A stretch of DNA of 64,000 bases from positions 1,028,657 to 1,092,656 of the forward strand of contig JADKGN010000001.1 in assembly GCA_016722705.1 (NCBI GenBank), written 5' to 3'. Under the pieces are notes generated by a model. It searched no databases. It saw only the letters and a program-made list of their open reading frames with translations, and was not told the DNA's origin. Origin of the DNA: Candidatus Dechloromonas phosphoritropha. Lineage in GTDB: Bacteria > Pseudomonadota > Gammaproteobacteria > Burkholderiales > Rhodocyclaceae. Of this stretch, positions 26,199-34,908 are shown piece after piece (the first letter of the stretch is position 1; each line of letters begins with the position of its first letter). A program made the translations under genes and the position numbers.

Positions 26199-26576
26199 AT
26201 GCCCGTCATTACCGAAGGACTCAACCTCGGCGATCTACTCAAGTACGAAGCCCCCAATCTCTATTCACGTGACCCGGTCACGATTGCCGCTGGCCAGAAC
26301 CTCGGTCTCGGCACGGTGGTGGGCATCGAAGCCGCCACAGCCAAGCTGAAGCAGATCGATCCCGCCGCCACCGATGGCACTGAGATCGCCGTCGGCGTGC
26401 TCGCCACTTCGGTCGATGCCAGTCTCATCGATCGCGAGGACGGGCTTCTGATCGCCCGTCATGCCGTGGTTGCCGACCACGCGCTGATCTGGCCAGCCGG
26501 CATCGCCGCGCTGGAAAAAGCCACCGCCATTGCCCAACTCAAGGCGGCCGGTGTGCTCGTTCGCCACGCTGTTTAA
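26199..26576 (+). CDS. Phage head decoration protein (lambda gpD type)
   Basis: 125 residues. The sequence VITEGLNLGDLLKYEAPNLY and the Gly/Ala-rich beta body with VGVLATSVDAS fit the head decoration protein D family, which caps the capsid trimers. It follows the protease after 3 bp, as in lambda (C-D-E order), and precedes the capsid gene by 12 bp. Confidence 0.85.
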   Translation: MPVITEGLNLGDLLKYEAPNLYSRDPVTIAAGQNLGLGTVVGIEAATAKLKQIDPAATDGTEIAVGVLATSVDASLIDREDGLLIARHAVVADHALIWPAGIAALEKATAIAQLKAAGVLVRHAV

Positions 26577-26588
26577 AGGAGAAATTAC

Positions 26589-26987
26589 ATGCAGAACCCG
26601 TTCTCGAATCCCGCCTCCTCGATGGCGAACCTCACGGCCGCCCTCAACCTCCTGCCGAACCGCTATGGCCGGCTGGAATCCCTCAATCTGTTCCCGGCGC
26701 GTCTGGTACGCTTTCGCCAGATACTCATCGAAGAGAAGAACGGCGTACTCAATCTCCTGCCGACCCTGCCGGTGGGGAGCCCCGGTACCGTGGGCCAGCG
26801 CGATAAACGTAAGATGCGCTCCTTTGTCGTGCCGCATATCCCGCACGATGATGTGGTGCTGCCTGACGAGGTCCAGGGGCTGCGCGCCTTCGGCTCGGAA
26901 ACCCAGTTGGAGACCATTGCCGGCGACATGGCCCGGCATCTGGAAACGATGCGCAACAAGCACGCCATCACGCTCAAGCATCTGCGT
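26589..26987 (+). pseudogene. Phage major capsid protein (gpE type), N-terminal 133 codons
   Basis: The frame starts like a lambda-type major capsid protein: NPFSNPASSMANLTAALN, FPARLVRFRQILIEEKNG, then KMRSFVVPHIPHDDVVLPDE and GDMARHLETMRNKHAI. After about 133 codons it runs without a stop into the end of an IS30 transposase, so the last two thirds of the capsid protein are missing. No later phage genes are present in the window. Confidence 0.82.
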
Positions 26988-27304
26988 ATGACCTACGACC
27001 AAGGGCGCGAGATGGCGCAGCATGCGCGCCTTTCTGAAATCACTGGCGTCGCGGTCCATTTCGCCGATCCGCACAGCCCTTGGCAACGCGGCATCAACGA
27101 AAATACCAACGGCTTGCTTCGCCAGTATTTTCCCAAGGGATCCGATCTCTCTGGATTCTCTCAGACCGAACTCGATGCCGTTGCCTGGCAACTCAATACC
27201 CGACCTCGAAAGAGCCTCAACTTTCACTGTCCGGCCGAACTGTTTATCCCAGAATCCTTCGACTTCTTTAAGCATCATCATCGGCTTGTTGCACTTCGGA
27301 CTTG
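26988..27304 (+). pseudogene. IS30-family transposase, 3' fragment fused in frame to the capsid gene
   Basis: About 105 codons (MTYDQGREMAQHARLSEITG, then WQRGINENTNGLLRQYFPKG and the ending RPRKSLNFHCPAELFI) are the C-terminal part of an IS30 transposase including the catalytic-Glu region. The element's right end (complement GGTTTCAAGTCCGAAGTGC) is present near 27282-27306. The left three quarters are missing. The join to the capsid gene keeps the frame open, making a chimeric 238-codon ORF. Confidence 0.85.
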
Positions 27305-27312
27305 AAACCGCC

Positions 27313-27516
27313 TAGCGATTGAATGTCGACCACGGCAGGAAATCCATCAACTGGGAAAACAGTGTCTTGCCGGCGTTCATGGCAATACCCTTCAGAAAAT
27401 TCCGAAGGGCCATTTTTCGCCGATTTCAAATCGACACCACACCTTTTAGCTCGGAAAGCCCCGTCAGTCATGGCGATCGGCAGTTCGAGTGCTCATTTAA
27501 CCGAACAGTAGTGATG
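27313..27516 (-). pseudogene. IS4-family element, 5' fragment (relative of IS4-c)
   Basis: On the minus strand the first 20 codons read MNAGKTLFSQLMDFLPWSTF, close to the start of the intact transposase at 28727 (MNTGKTLFAQIMDFLPWKTF). The leader and the left terminus (CACTACTGTTCGGTTAAAT) are also present. The rest of the gene is missing at the junction with the IS30 fragment. Confidence 0.8.
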
Positions 27517-27534
27517 AAATCTGACAAAGTAGAA

Positions 27535-28585
27535 CCTGATTAGCAATGTACGTCAGCTACCATCCGAGTTGAGCGCAGCGGACAAGGTATTGCAGTGATG
27601 GCCGCGATGAGCAGGCGCTGGTGGAGCGTACGCAGATCAAAGCGGCGGTTGAAGCGATAGCAGAATGCTGCGAAGGTGCGAGCAGCGCACTTTTCGAAGT
27701 CGAACGCATGGTAGCAACCCGACAGGCTGGTCTTGAGATTGCCCAACACGGTGTTGATCCACTTGAACGCGGGAACGTCCCTGGGCTTGCGCCCAGCCAT
27801 GACGTTGGGTTGGTGACGGCAACCGGCCTCGGTCACGGCGCCAAAGCAGGCCAAGCCATCGAAGAACACGGTGCTCCCCGGAGCCACATTGGATTTCGCC
27901 CACGCCGAAACGGCCTCGCCCGTGAATCCCGAAACCGGTGTCAGGCACACGCGCAGCGGGTGCTCCTCTTGCGTCAGGGAAACGGCGGCAACAAACGGCA
28001 CCTTGTTCTCGGAACCTCGCCCCACCTTGCCACCCGTGCGCTCACCGCCGAGGTAAGCATCATCCACTTGAACTTTGCCTTCAAGGTGATAGCGCTCCTC
28101 CCGGTCGGCCATGACCTGCATCAGCTTGTGCTGGATCAGCCAGGCCTTGGGGTAGCTCACGCCCAGTTGTCGCCGCAGCGCCAAGGCCGACAGCCCGGTC
28201 TTGGCCTGGCTGATCAGGTAGATCGCCAGGAACCAGGTGGTCAGCGGCAGTTTCGTGCCCTGAAAGACAGTCCCGGCAATCAGTGAGGCTTGATGGTGGC
28301 AAGCAGTGCATTGAAAGACTTTGCGTACGCCGTCACGAAATATGAAATTCGCCGTTTCTGCGCATCGGGGACAACAAAACCCTGCCGGCCAGCGCGCGGC
28401 CTCAAGCGCCTGCTCGCACTGCGCCTCGGTTCCGTAGTCGTTGAGAAATTCCGGCATCGACAGCCCAGACTGAAATTGGATTCGGTCCATCGCCATGATA
28501 GCCACCTCGCATTGGTTGATGGCGGTCACTGTACGGGTCTACAGGCTCACCATATGAGCTTGGCTGACGTTCATTGCCAATCAGG
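27535..28585 (-). mobile_element. IS1595-family element
   Basis: Inverted terminal repeats are visible: CCTGATTAGCAATGTACG on the left and, as complement, CCTGATTGGCAATGAACG on the right. It lies between a truncated IS4 fragment and an intact IS4-c, with only 2-3 bp separating it from the latter. No 8-bp duplication is visible, so it was probably trapped by later rearrangements. Confidence 0.8.
27540..28496 (-). CDS. IS1595-family transposase (ISXO2-like)
   Basis: About 318 residues from MAMDRIQF at 28496 (a longer frame to 28529 exists). The N-terminal zinc-ribbon CCPRCAETANF...FQCTACHHQAS and the DDE core with VQVDDAYLGGERTGGK, STVFFDGLACFGAV and VLGNLKTSLSGCYHAF are hallmarks of IS1595/ISXO2 transposases. 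The frame is intact. Confidence 0.9.
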   Translation of the reverse strand: MAMDRIQFQSGLSMPEFLNDYGTEAQCEQALEAARWPAGFCCPRCAETANFIFRDGVRKVFQCTACHHQASLIAGTVFQGTKLPLTTWFLAIYLISQAKTGLSALALRRQLGVSYPKAWLIQHKLMQVMADREERYHLEGKVQVDDAYLGGERTGGKVGRGSENKVPFVAAVSLTQEEHPLRVCLTPVSGFTGEAVSAWAKSNVAPGSTVFFDGLACFGAVTEAGCRHQPNVMAGRKPRDVPAFKWINTVLGNLKTSLSGCYHAFDFEKCAARTFAAFCYRFNRRFDLRTLHQRLLIAAITAIPCPLRSTRMVADVHC

Positions 28586-28587
28586 AT

Positions 28588-29909
28588 CACTACTGTCCAG
28601 TTAAATTGAAGGGTGAATCGCTGTAAGCCATGAATGACAAAGGATTCCGAGCGACGAGGGGTGTCTCCGATTTGAAATTGGAATGGGGGTTGCCGCAAAC
28701 TTCCGGGTTTTGGCTCGGAGGCTGCCATGAACACCGGCAAGACATTGTTCGCCCAGATCATGGATTTTCTGCCATGGAAGACCTTTCACCGGATCGTGGC
28801 GCGTTACGGTGGCGACAAGGGGGTGAGGTCGCTGACCTGTGCCGAGCAATTCCTAGCCATGGCCTTTGCCCAGTTGACCTACCGGGAGAGCCTGCGCGAC
28901 ATCGAAGCCTGCCTGCTGGCGCAGGCGGCAAAGGTGTACCACATGGGTTTTCGCGAACCGGTCGCCCGATCGACCTTGGCGGACGCCAACGAATTGTGCG
29001 GCTGGCGAATCTGGGAGCGCTTTGCCGGAGGCCTGATCATTCAGGCCTGCGAGTTGTATCTCAGCGAGGACTTGGGGCTCGATCTGACGCATACGGTGTA
29101 CGCCCTGGATTCGACCACCATCGACTTGTGCCTGTTGGTGTTTCCTTGGGCGCACTTTCGCACCACCAAGGCCGCCGTGAAGATGCACACGCTGCTCGAC
29201 CTCAAGGGCAACATTCCCAGCGTTATCCGCGTCTCCGACGGCAAACTGCACGACGTGCATGCCCTCGACCTTCTGGAGTTGGAGGCGGGGGTTATCTACG
29301 TGATGGATCGCAGCTACATCGATTTCGCCAGGTTGTATACCATGCATCTGGCGGGAGCTTTCTTCGTGACGCGAGCCAAGTCGAACATGAAGTGGCATCG
29401 GGATTATTCCGCCAAGGTGGATCGCAACTCCGGCATTATTTGCGATCAGACTATCGCGCTGGATGGCTTCTACACACGGCGGGACTATCTGGTGTCGTTG
29501 CGCCGGGTGCGCTTCAACGATCCCGGGACCGGCAAGATGCTGATCTTCATCACCAACCAGATGACTTTGCCGGCAACAACGATCTGTGCGCTCTACAGGA
29601 ATCGCTGGCAGGTCGAACTGTTCTTCAAGTGGATCAAGCAGCATCTGCGAATCAAAAGGTTTTTCGGGACATCGAAGAATGCGGTCAACACGCAAATCTG
29701 GATCGCGGTGTCAGTCTATGTGCTCGTCGCCATCATCAAGAAAAAGCTGCAACTGGACGCCTCGCTCTACACTTTGCTACAGATTCTATCGGTCACCCTG
29801 TTCGAGAAGATGCCCTTGCAGCAAGCCTTTCCAGCCAGCGAGTACATTCTTCCACAGGGGGTTCCGTGCAACAAATTGAATCTATTCACTATTTAAGCGG
29901 ACAGTAGTG
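28588..29909 (+). mobile_element. IS4-family element (IS4-c)
   Basis: Terminal inverted repeats CACTACTGTCCAGTTAAAT on the left and, as complement, CACTACTGTCCGCTTAAAT on the right. One intact transposase gene. No duplication can be recognised because both flanks are other IS material. Confidence 0.85.
28727..29896 (+). CDS. IS4-family transposase (IS4-c)
   Basis: 389 residues with the DUF4372-type N-terminus (TGKTLFAQIMDFLPWKTFHR, LTCAEQFLAMAFAQLTYRES) and a DDE_Tnp_1 core: VYALDSTTIDLCL (first Asp), GVIYVMDRSYIDFARLY (second Asp) and the YREK-type LYRNRWQVELFFKWIKQHLR with Glu. Intact. Confidence 0.9.
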   Translation: MNTGKTLFAQIMDFLPWKTFHRIVARYGGDKGVRSLTCAEQFLAMAFAQLTYRESLRDIEACLLAQAAKVYHMGFREPVARSTLADANELCGWRIWERFAGGLIIQACELYLSEDLGLDLTHTVYALDSTTIDLCLLVFPWAHFRTTKAAVKMHTLLDLKGNIPSVIRVSDGKLHDVHALDLLELEAGVIYVMDRSYIDFARLYTMHLAGAFFVTRAKSNMKWHRDYSAKVDRNSGIICDQTIALDGFYTRRDYLVSLRRVRFNDPGTGKMLIFITNQMTLPATTICALYRNRWQVELFFKWIKQHLRIKRFFGTSKNAVNTQIWIAVSVYVLVAIIKKKLQLDASLYTLLQILSVTLFEKMPLQQAFPASEYILPQGVPCNKLNLFTI

Positions 29910-30007
29910 AATCAAGAAGTAGAATTAGTGCAATATACACTGCGGCGGTCACGGTTTTTCGGACAGTCGGATAAGCTAAAGCCGACCGAACGAAAGGAAC
30001 GTGAAAC

Positions 30008-30313
30008 ATGAGCGTGAAACGCAAGCAGCACGGCGCGAAGTTCAAGGCGCAAGTGGCGATGGCGGCGCTGGCTGGGGACAAGACCCTGGCGGATCTAGCA
30101 TCGGAATATGGGGTTCATCCGACGATGATCAGCACCTGGAAGCAGGAATTGGTGAAGCGTGCCGACGAGCTCTTTGAGCGCGGCAACAAGAATGCTGCCG
30201 ACCCACAGAAGGTGATCGACGATCTGCATCGCAAGATTGGGCAACTCCAGGTCGAACGGGATTTTCTGGTCGGACAGCCCGCCATCTCCCGCCTGATGAA
30301 AGGCGCACGATGA
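30008..30313 (+). CDS. IS3-family OrfA
   Basis: 101-residue HTH protein (FKAQVAMAALAGDKTLADLA, HPTMISTWKQEL) with a C-terminal coiled coil (DDLHRKIGQLQVERDFLVGQ). Its stop overlaps the orfB start (ATGA, 30310-30313), the same arrangement as in IS3-A. Confidence 0.85.
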   Translation: MSVKRKQHGAKFKAQVAMAALAGDKTLADLASEYGVHPTMISTWKQELVKRADELFERGNKNAADPQKVIDDLHRKIGQLQVERDFLVGQPAISRLMKGAR

Positions 30314-31143
30314 TCAAGCCGAACGCGGAACTGTCCATTGCCCGGCAAGCCAAGCTGCTCGGGGTTTCCCGTAGCAGCGTCTATTACCACCCCAAACCCG
30401 AGTCGAACGAGGAACTTGATCTGCTCAAGCGACTGGACGAGCTCTTCACCGAGAATCCGATGTACGGTAGCCGGCGACTCCAGGCGATGCTCAAGCGCGA
30501 AGGCGTTCTGGTCGGACGTCGGCGTATTCGTCGGCTGATGAAGAAGCTCGGCCTGTGGGCGGTCACCCCGAAGCCCGACACCAGTCGGCCCCATCCCGAG
30601 CACAAGATCTACCCCTACCTTCTGCGGGACATGAGCATTGACCAGCCTAATCAGGTCTGGGCCACCGACATCACCTACATCCCGATGCAGCGAGGCTTTC
30701 TGTACCTCGCCGCCATCCTGGACTGGGCGACAAGACGGGTGCTGGCCTGGCGGCTGTCCAACACGCTGACGGCGGACTTCTGTGTCGAAGCGCTCAAGGA
30801 AGCGATTGCCCGATACGGCCAGCCCACGATCTTCAACACCGACCAGGGCAGTCAATTCACCAGCGAGGAATTCACGGGCGTGCTCAAGGCCCACAAAATC
30901 CAGATCAGCATGGACGGACGTGGACGCTGCTACGACAACATCTTCGTCGAACGCCTGTGGTGGACCGTGAAACACGAGTGGGTCTATCTGCGCCCGGCGG
31001 CAAACGGCATTGAGCAAAAGCGTAGCTTGGCCGAATGCTTCGACTGGTACAACCGCCGACGGCCCCACCAGTCGCTCGCGTGGCAAACACCGGACGATGC
31101 CTACTTCGGCGCGCTGGCCGCGGCGCAAGCTCTGGCGGCGTGA
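30310..31143 (+). CDS. IS3-family OrfB transposase
   Basis: 277 residues with HTH_21 (NPMYGSRRLQAMLKREGVLV) and rve core: WATDITYIPMQRGF (first Asp), IFNTDQGSQFTSEEF (second Asp), DNIFVERLWWTVKHEWVYL (Glu). C-terminus YNRRRPHQSLAWQTPDDAYF. Intact and similar in type to IS3-A OrfB. Confidence 0.9.
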   Translation: MIKPNAELSIARQAKLLGVSRSSVYYHPKPESNEELDLLKRLDELFTENPMYGSRRLQAMLKREGVLVGRRRIRRLMKKLGLWAVTPKPDTSRPHPEHKIYPYLLRDMSIDQPNQVWATDITYIPMQRGFLYLAAILDWATRRVLAWRLSNTLTADFCVEALKEAIARYGQPTIFNTDQGSQFTSEEFTGVLKAHKIQISMDGRGRCYDNIFVERLWWTVKHEWVYLRPAANGIEQKRSLAECFDWYNRRRPHQSLAWQTPDDAYFGALAAAQALAA

Positions 31144-31363
31144 AAGGCGAAAAGCACCATGCACCGTGGATTTGTGGACAGTCGGCTGCGCCGATCCCCG
31201 CCTAACCGCGTTGCCGCGGTTCCCACCGCTTGCCCACAGGTCGGCGGCTGCCCACAAGCTCCACAGCGCCTACCACTATCCGTTTAAAATCCGGGAACGT
31301 CAAAACCATCTCCCAACCACCGGCCTTAGCTTATTCCACCCCGGTGACTGTCCAAGGGACCGG

Positions 31364-31724
31364 AGCCACCGCGCACTATCTTGTTTGCACTTCCTCCACG
31401 TGGATTTAATCGCCATCAACAGCGCTGGCGTCGTCTTCGCCCGGACGGTGGTTTCGGCGAACGGCGCTAACTTTAGCGGCGCGCGTCCCTACATAACTCC
31501 GAGAATTCGGCCCTCCACCCCCGCCACGCCACGCAGTGGTGGCGACAAATCTGGCTTAAGCGCAGCCTACAAACAGCCATCACGGTCCGCATCGAGTAGC
31601 CACGTCGCTATACGTAGCAGGCACGGATTCACATCGTGGCGATCCGGGCTTGCTGGTTTCAGTTAGCAGCGCAATACTTGGTCACGGTGACTTTATCGCG
31701 TCTTGCAACCCACCAAGGAAATAT
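31364..31724. other. Upstream region of frmA, no gene seen
   Basis: About 360 bp between the IS3-B right end and frmA. Only short open frames without recognisable products occur. It should contain the frmA promoter; I see no frmR regulator gene and no clear FrmR-type operator. Confidence 0.5.
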
Positions 31725-32852
31725 ATGAGTCAGACGATCAAATCCAAGGCCGCCATCGCATGGGGCCCGAACCAGGCCCTGTCCATCGAGGAAGTGGACG
31801 TGATGCCACCACAAGCCGGCGAAGTGCGGGTTCGCATCATTGCCACGGGCATCTGCCATACCGATGCCTTTACGCTGTCTGGCGATGACCCGGAAGGTAT
31901 TTTCCCCGTCATCCTCGGTCACGAGGGAGGCGGCATCGTGGTATCGGTGGGTGAAGGCGTCACCAGTGTGAAGGTGGGCGACCATGTGATTCCGCTGTAT
32001 ACGCCGGAGTGTGGCGAGTGTAAATTCTGCAAGTCAGGCAAGACCAACCTGTGCCAGAAAATCCGTGAGACGCAGGGCAAAGGCCTGATGCCGGACGGCA
32101 CCACGCGCTTCTTCAAGGGCGGCAAGCCGATTTTCCACTACATGGGTTGTTCGACCTTCTCCGAATACACAGTGTTGCCGGAGATCTCGCTGGCCAAGGT
32201 CAACAAGGATGCGCCACTGAAAGAGGTCTGCCTGCTCGGTTGTGGCGTCACCACGGGTATGGGGGCGGTGATGAACACTGCCAAGGTCGAGGAAGGCGCT
32301 ACCGTGGCCATTTTCGGTATCGGCGGCATTGGCCTGTCGGCCATCATTGGCGCCACCATGGCCAAGGCCAGCCGCATCATCGCGATCGACATCAACGAGA
32401 GCAAGTTCGAACTGGCGCGCAAGCTTGGCGCCACCGATTGCATCAACCCGAAGAACTACGACAAACCGATCCAGGATGTGATCGTCGCGTTGACCGACGG
32501 CGGCGTGGACTACTCGTTCGAATGTATCGGCAACGTCAACGTGATGCGCTCGGCGCTCGAGTGTTGCCACAAGGGCTGGGGAGAATCAGTCATCATCGGC
32601 GTGGCCGGTGCCGGCCAGGAGATCTCGACCCGTCCGTTCCAGTTGGTGACGGGCCGGGTCTGGCGCGGTTCCGCCTTTGGTGGTGTCAAGGGCCGTTCGG
32701 AACTGCCTGGCATCGTCGATCGGTACATGCAGGGTGAGTTCAAGCTCAACGACTTCATCACGCACACGATGGGACTGGACCGGATCAACGAAGCATTCGA
32801 TCTGATGCATGCGGGCATAAGCATCCGCACCGTGATCCATTTCGACAAGTAA
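31725..32852 (+). CDS. frmA: S-(hydroxymethyl)glutathione dehydrogenase / class III alcohol dehydrogenase
   Basis: 375 residues. It oxidises S-hydroxymethylglutathione, formed from formaldehyde and glutathione, to S-formylglutathione with NAD+. Catalytic zinc ligands are in ATGICHTDAF (Cys), LGHEGGG (His) and the later GCGVTTG (Cys); the structural zinc site is CGECKFCKSGKTNLC. The Rossmann motif is IFGIGGIGLSAIIG. Start at 31725 (MSQTIKSKAAIAW) follows an AAGGAA ribosome-binding site; length is normal for the family. The partner hydrolase is 53 bp downstream. Both are intact amid IS-rich DNA. Confidence 0.95.
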   Translation: MSQTIKSKAAIAWGPNQALSIEEVDVMPPQAGEVRVRIIATGICHTDAFTLSGDDPEGIFPVILGHEGGGIVVSVGEGVTSVKVGDHVIPLYTPECGECKFCKSGKTNLCQKIRETQGKGLMPDGTTRFFKGGKPIFHYMGCSTFSEYTVLPEISLAKVNKDAPLKEVCLLGCGVTTGMGAVMNTAKVEEGATVAIFGIGGIGLSAIIGATMAKASRIIAIDINESKFELARKLGATDCINPKNYDKPIQDVIVALTDGGVDYSFECIGNVNVMRSALECCHKGWGESVIIGVAGAGQEISTRPFQLVTGRVWRGSAFGGVKGRSELPGIVDRYMQGEFKLNDFITHTMGLDRINEAFDLMHAGISIRTVIHFDK

Positions 32853-32905
32853 AGTGGCCTGGCCACCCGCACGCGGGTGGCTGCGCTTATGACCAGGACG
32901 ATCTG

Positions 32906-33745
32906 ATGACGATAGAAAATCTGAGCTGCAATCGCAGTTTTGGCGGCTGGAACAAACAATACCGACACGCTTCGAGCAGCTTGCATTGCGACATGCGTTT
33001 TGCCATCTACCTGCCACCGCAGGCCTCCAACTCGCAGAAGGTGGCGGCGTTGTATTGGTTATCGGGCCTGACGTGCACCGACGAGAACTTCATGCACAAG
33101 GCCGGTGCCCAGCGCATTGCGGCCGAACTGGGTATTGCCATCGTGGCCCCCGACACCAGCCCCAGGGGCGACGCGGTGGCGGATGCCGATGATTATGACC
33201 TCGGCAAAGGCGCCGGCTTTTATGTTAATGCCACGCAAAGCCCGTGGAACGAGCACTACCGGATGTACGACTATGTACTGCAGGAGTTGCCGCAACTGAT
33301 CGAGGCCACGTTCCCGGTCAGCAACTTGCGATCGATTGCCGGCCACTCCATGGGAGGCCACGGCGCGCTAGTATTGGCGCTGCGCAATCCGGAGCGTTTT
33401 CAATCGGTATCGGCCTTCAGCCCAATCAGCAACCCAGTTAATAGTCCGTGGGGCAAGAAGGCGCTGTCTGCCTATCTGGGGAAAAACACGGACAGCTGGG
33501 CCGACTACGACGCCAGCATGTTGATGCGCCATGCCAGCCAGTTCGTGCCGGCCCTGGTCGACCAGGGTGAAGCCGACGAGTTTCTGCTGGAACAGCTCAA
33601 GCCAGAAGTGTTGGCAGCCGCTGCCAAAACCAGTGCTTATCCGCTGGAGCTCAACCGCCACGAAGGTTACGACCACAGCTACTTCTTCATCGCAAGTTTC
33701 ATCGAGCAGCACCTGCGGTTTCACGCAAGGCATCTGGGCTTATAG
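32906..33745 (+). CDS. frmB: S-formylglutathione hydrolase
   Basis: 279-residue alpha/beta hydrolase that cleaves S-formylglutathione to formate and glutathione, the second step of glutathione-dependent formaldehyde removal. The nucleophile elbow is AGHSMGGHGALV (Ser), the acidic residue is likely in VDQGEADEFL, and the His is in NRHEGYDHSYFF. LSGLTCTDENF and YNECYRMYDY-like regions (here NEHYRMYDYVLQEL) are typical of esterase D homologues. It follows frmA in the same direction, so the two probably form one transcript. Confidence 0.95.
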   Translation: MTIENLSCNRSFGGWNKQYRHASSSLHCDMRFAIYLPPQASNSQKVAALYWLSGLTCTDENFMHKAGAQRIAAELGIAIVAPDTSPRGDAVADADDYDLGKGAGFYVNATQSPWNEHYRMYDYVLQELPQLIEATFPVSNLRSIAGHSMGGHGALVLALRNPERFQSVSAFSPISNPVNSPWGKKALSAYLGKNTDSWADYDASMLMRHASQFVPALVDQGEADEFLLEQLKPEVLAAAAKTSAYPLELNRHEGYDHSYFFIASFIEQHLRFHARHLGL

Positions 33746-34198
33746 AGAGAGGAGAATTGAGCAATCACCCAAATGAACCCAAGAACGTCCCGTGCGACCC
33801 CGACCACTGCATTCAGGTGCGGGGTGCGACAAGTCAGATTCCTCTAATCACGCCAAACGCCGGCGAACCGCCGCAACCAAAGTGGAATGGGAGAAATTGC
33901 CCCGCGCAGACCTGCGGTCGACACCAGATTGCCCAGTAATATAGCGCGTCGATGGTTTGGCGGGTGGCAAAGAACGGAGGTAATGCCGGGGAAACCTACC
34001 GGGCGGGTAATTCTACTTTGTCAGATTCCATAACAACGTAATGCCTTCAGGGTAGCGGCCTATTTTTGATAAGTGAAATCCATAGCTTTCTGGCGCCGTC
34101 GATGGTGATTTGCGATCATGGTGGCGGGGTCAGCGCATCTGCCTCGATCCTGGACGGCAGCTTGTGGCGCAAGATATCGACCAAGTCATTGCAGCGCG
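33746..34198. other. Gene-poor region downstream of frmB
   Basis: About 450 bp. A 60-codon frame starts with TTG at 33757 behind GAGGAGA, but its product (Pro/Asn-rich) looks like nothing I recognise. The sequence TTCTACTTTGTCAGATT near 34013-34031 is the complement of a stretch at 27519-27535 near the IS4 fragment and IS1595, so part of this region is IS-derived. The last 100 bp may be the 3' end of another lost gene on the minus strand. Confidence 0.4.
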
Positions 34199-34230
34199 GA
34201 TTCAAAACCGAAGTGCAACTCTGATGTTTA
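34199..34230 (+). mobile_element. IS30-family left end (outermost shell of nested insertions)
   Basis: GGATTCAAAACCGAAGTGC followed by AACTCTGATGTTTA is the same terminus as in IS30-1. The element is interrupted after TTTA by IS630; its continuation (ACAGGTTGAGTGGGCGAG) is found at 37601, past the inserted elements. Confidence 0.8.
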
Positions 34231-34291
34231 ATTCAATTTCCACACCGATTAAGCAATAATTAGAGCATCTCGATGAGACCTGAGGTGTGGG

Positions 34292-34908
34292 ATGGGAAGG
34301 CCGTTCAAGGGAGAGGGATCGGTAGCAGAGGCGCTGAAGATTGTCAAAGAAGCCAAGAGTGTGGAACAACTGCGCCAGGCCCAAGCGGTTGTTCTGCCGT
34401 TGTGCTACGGTTTGAATCTTGAGCAGACCGCCGCGGTGATCGGCGTTTCGCTCAGTTGGGCCTCACGATTACGCAACGCGTTTCTGGCTGGACATCGGGT
34501 AGGCGGTGAATCGGAACCTGCACGAGGCGGACGCCACCGGGAGAATTTCACCCGAGCGCAAGAAGCCGAACTGTTGAAACCCTTTTTCGACCAAGCGGCC
34601 AAGGGCGGTATATTGGTCGTCAGTCAGATCAAGCCGGCCCTGGAGAAAGCGCTGGGACGCCCGATGGCGCTGTCCTCCGCCTACAACGTGCTGCATCGCA
34701 ACGGTTGGCGCAAGCTGGCGCCAGACAAGCGACATCCGCAAAGTGATCCGACCGCGCAGGAGGCGTGGAAAAAACTCCCCGACACCCTTGGCGAACTCCG
34801 GAGAGATTTCGCTAAAGGAACCCCGATCCGTCTGATGTTTCAGGACGAAGCGCGCTTCGGGCGTAACCGGCAACTACGCGGCGTCGAGCGCCCCTACTTC
34901 GGCAACGC
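34292..34908 (+). pseudogene. IS630-family transposase, N-terminal part
   Basis: About 205 codons: an N-terminal helix-turn-helix region (LNLEQTAAVIGVSLSWASRL, then ALGRPMALSSAYNVLHRNGW) and the first acidic region RLMFQDEARFGRN with the catalytic Asp (QDEARFG is the usual IS630 wording). The gene is cut about here by IS66, and the frame ends in IS66 sequence at 34936. The C-terminal part is at 37257-37590. Confidence 0.88.

Larger units (their letters stand above)
29947..31363 (+). mobile_element. IS3-family element (copy IS3-B)
   Basis: The left end has GGTCAC...TTTCGGACAGT and the complement of the right end (near 31345-31363) has GGTCCCTTGGACAGT. OrfA and OrfB lie between. About 200 bp of non-coding sequence separates the orfB stop from the right end. 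Right boundary is approximate. Confidence 0.65.

Noticed and set aside
28630..29907. 425-codon alternate frame over the IS4-c transposase
   Set aside because: It overlaps the intact transposase in another frame and has no homology; the transposase frame has clear DDE motifs.
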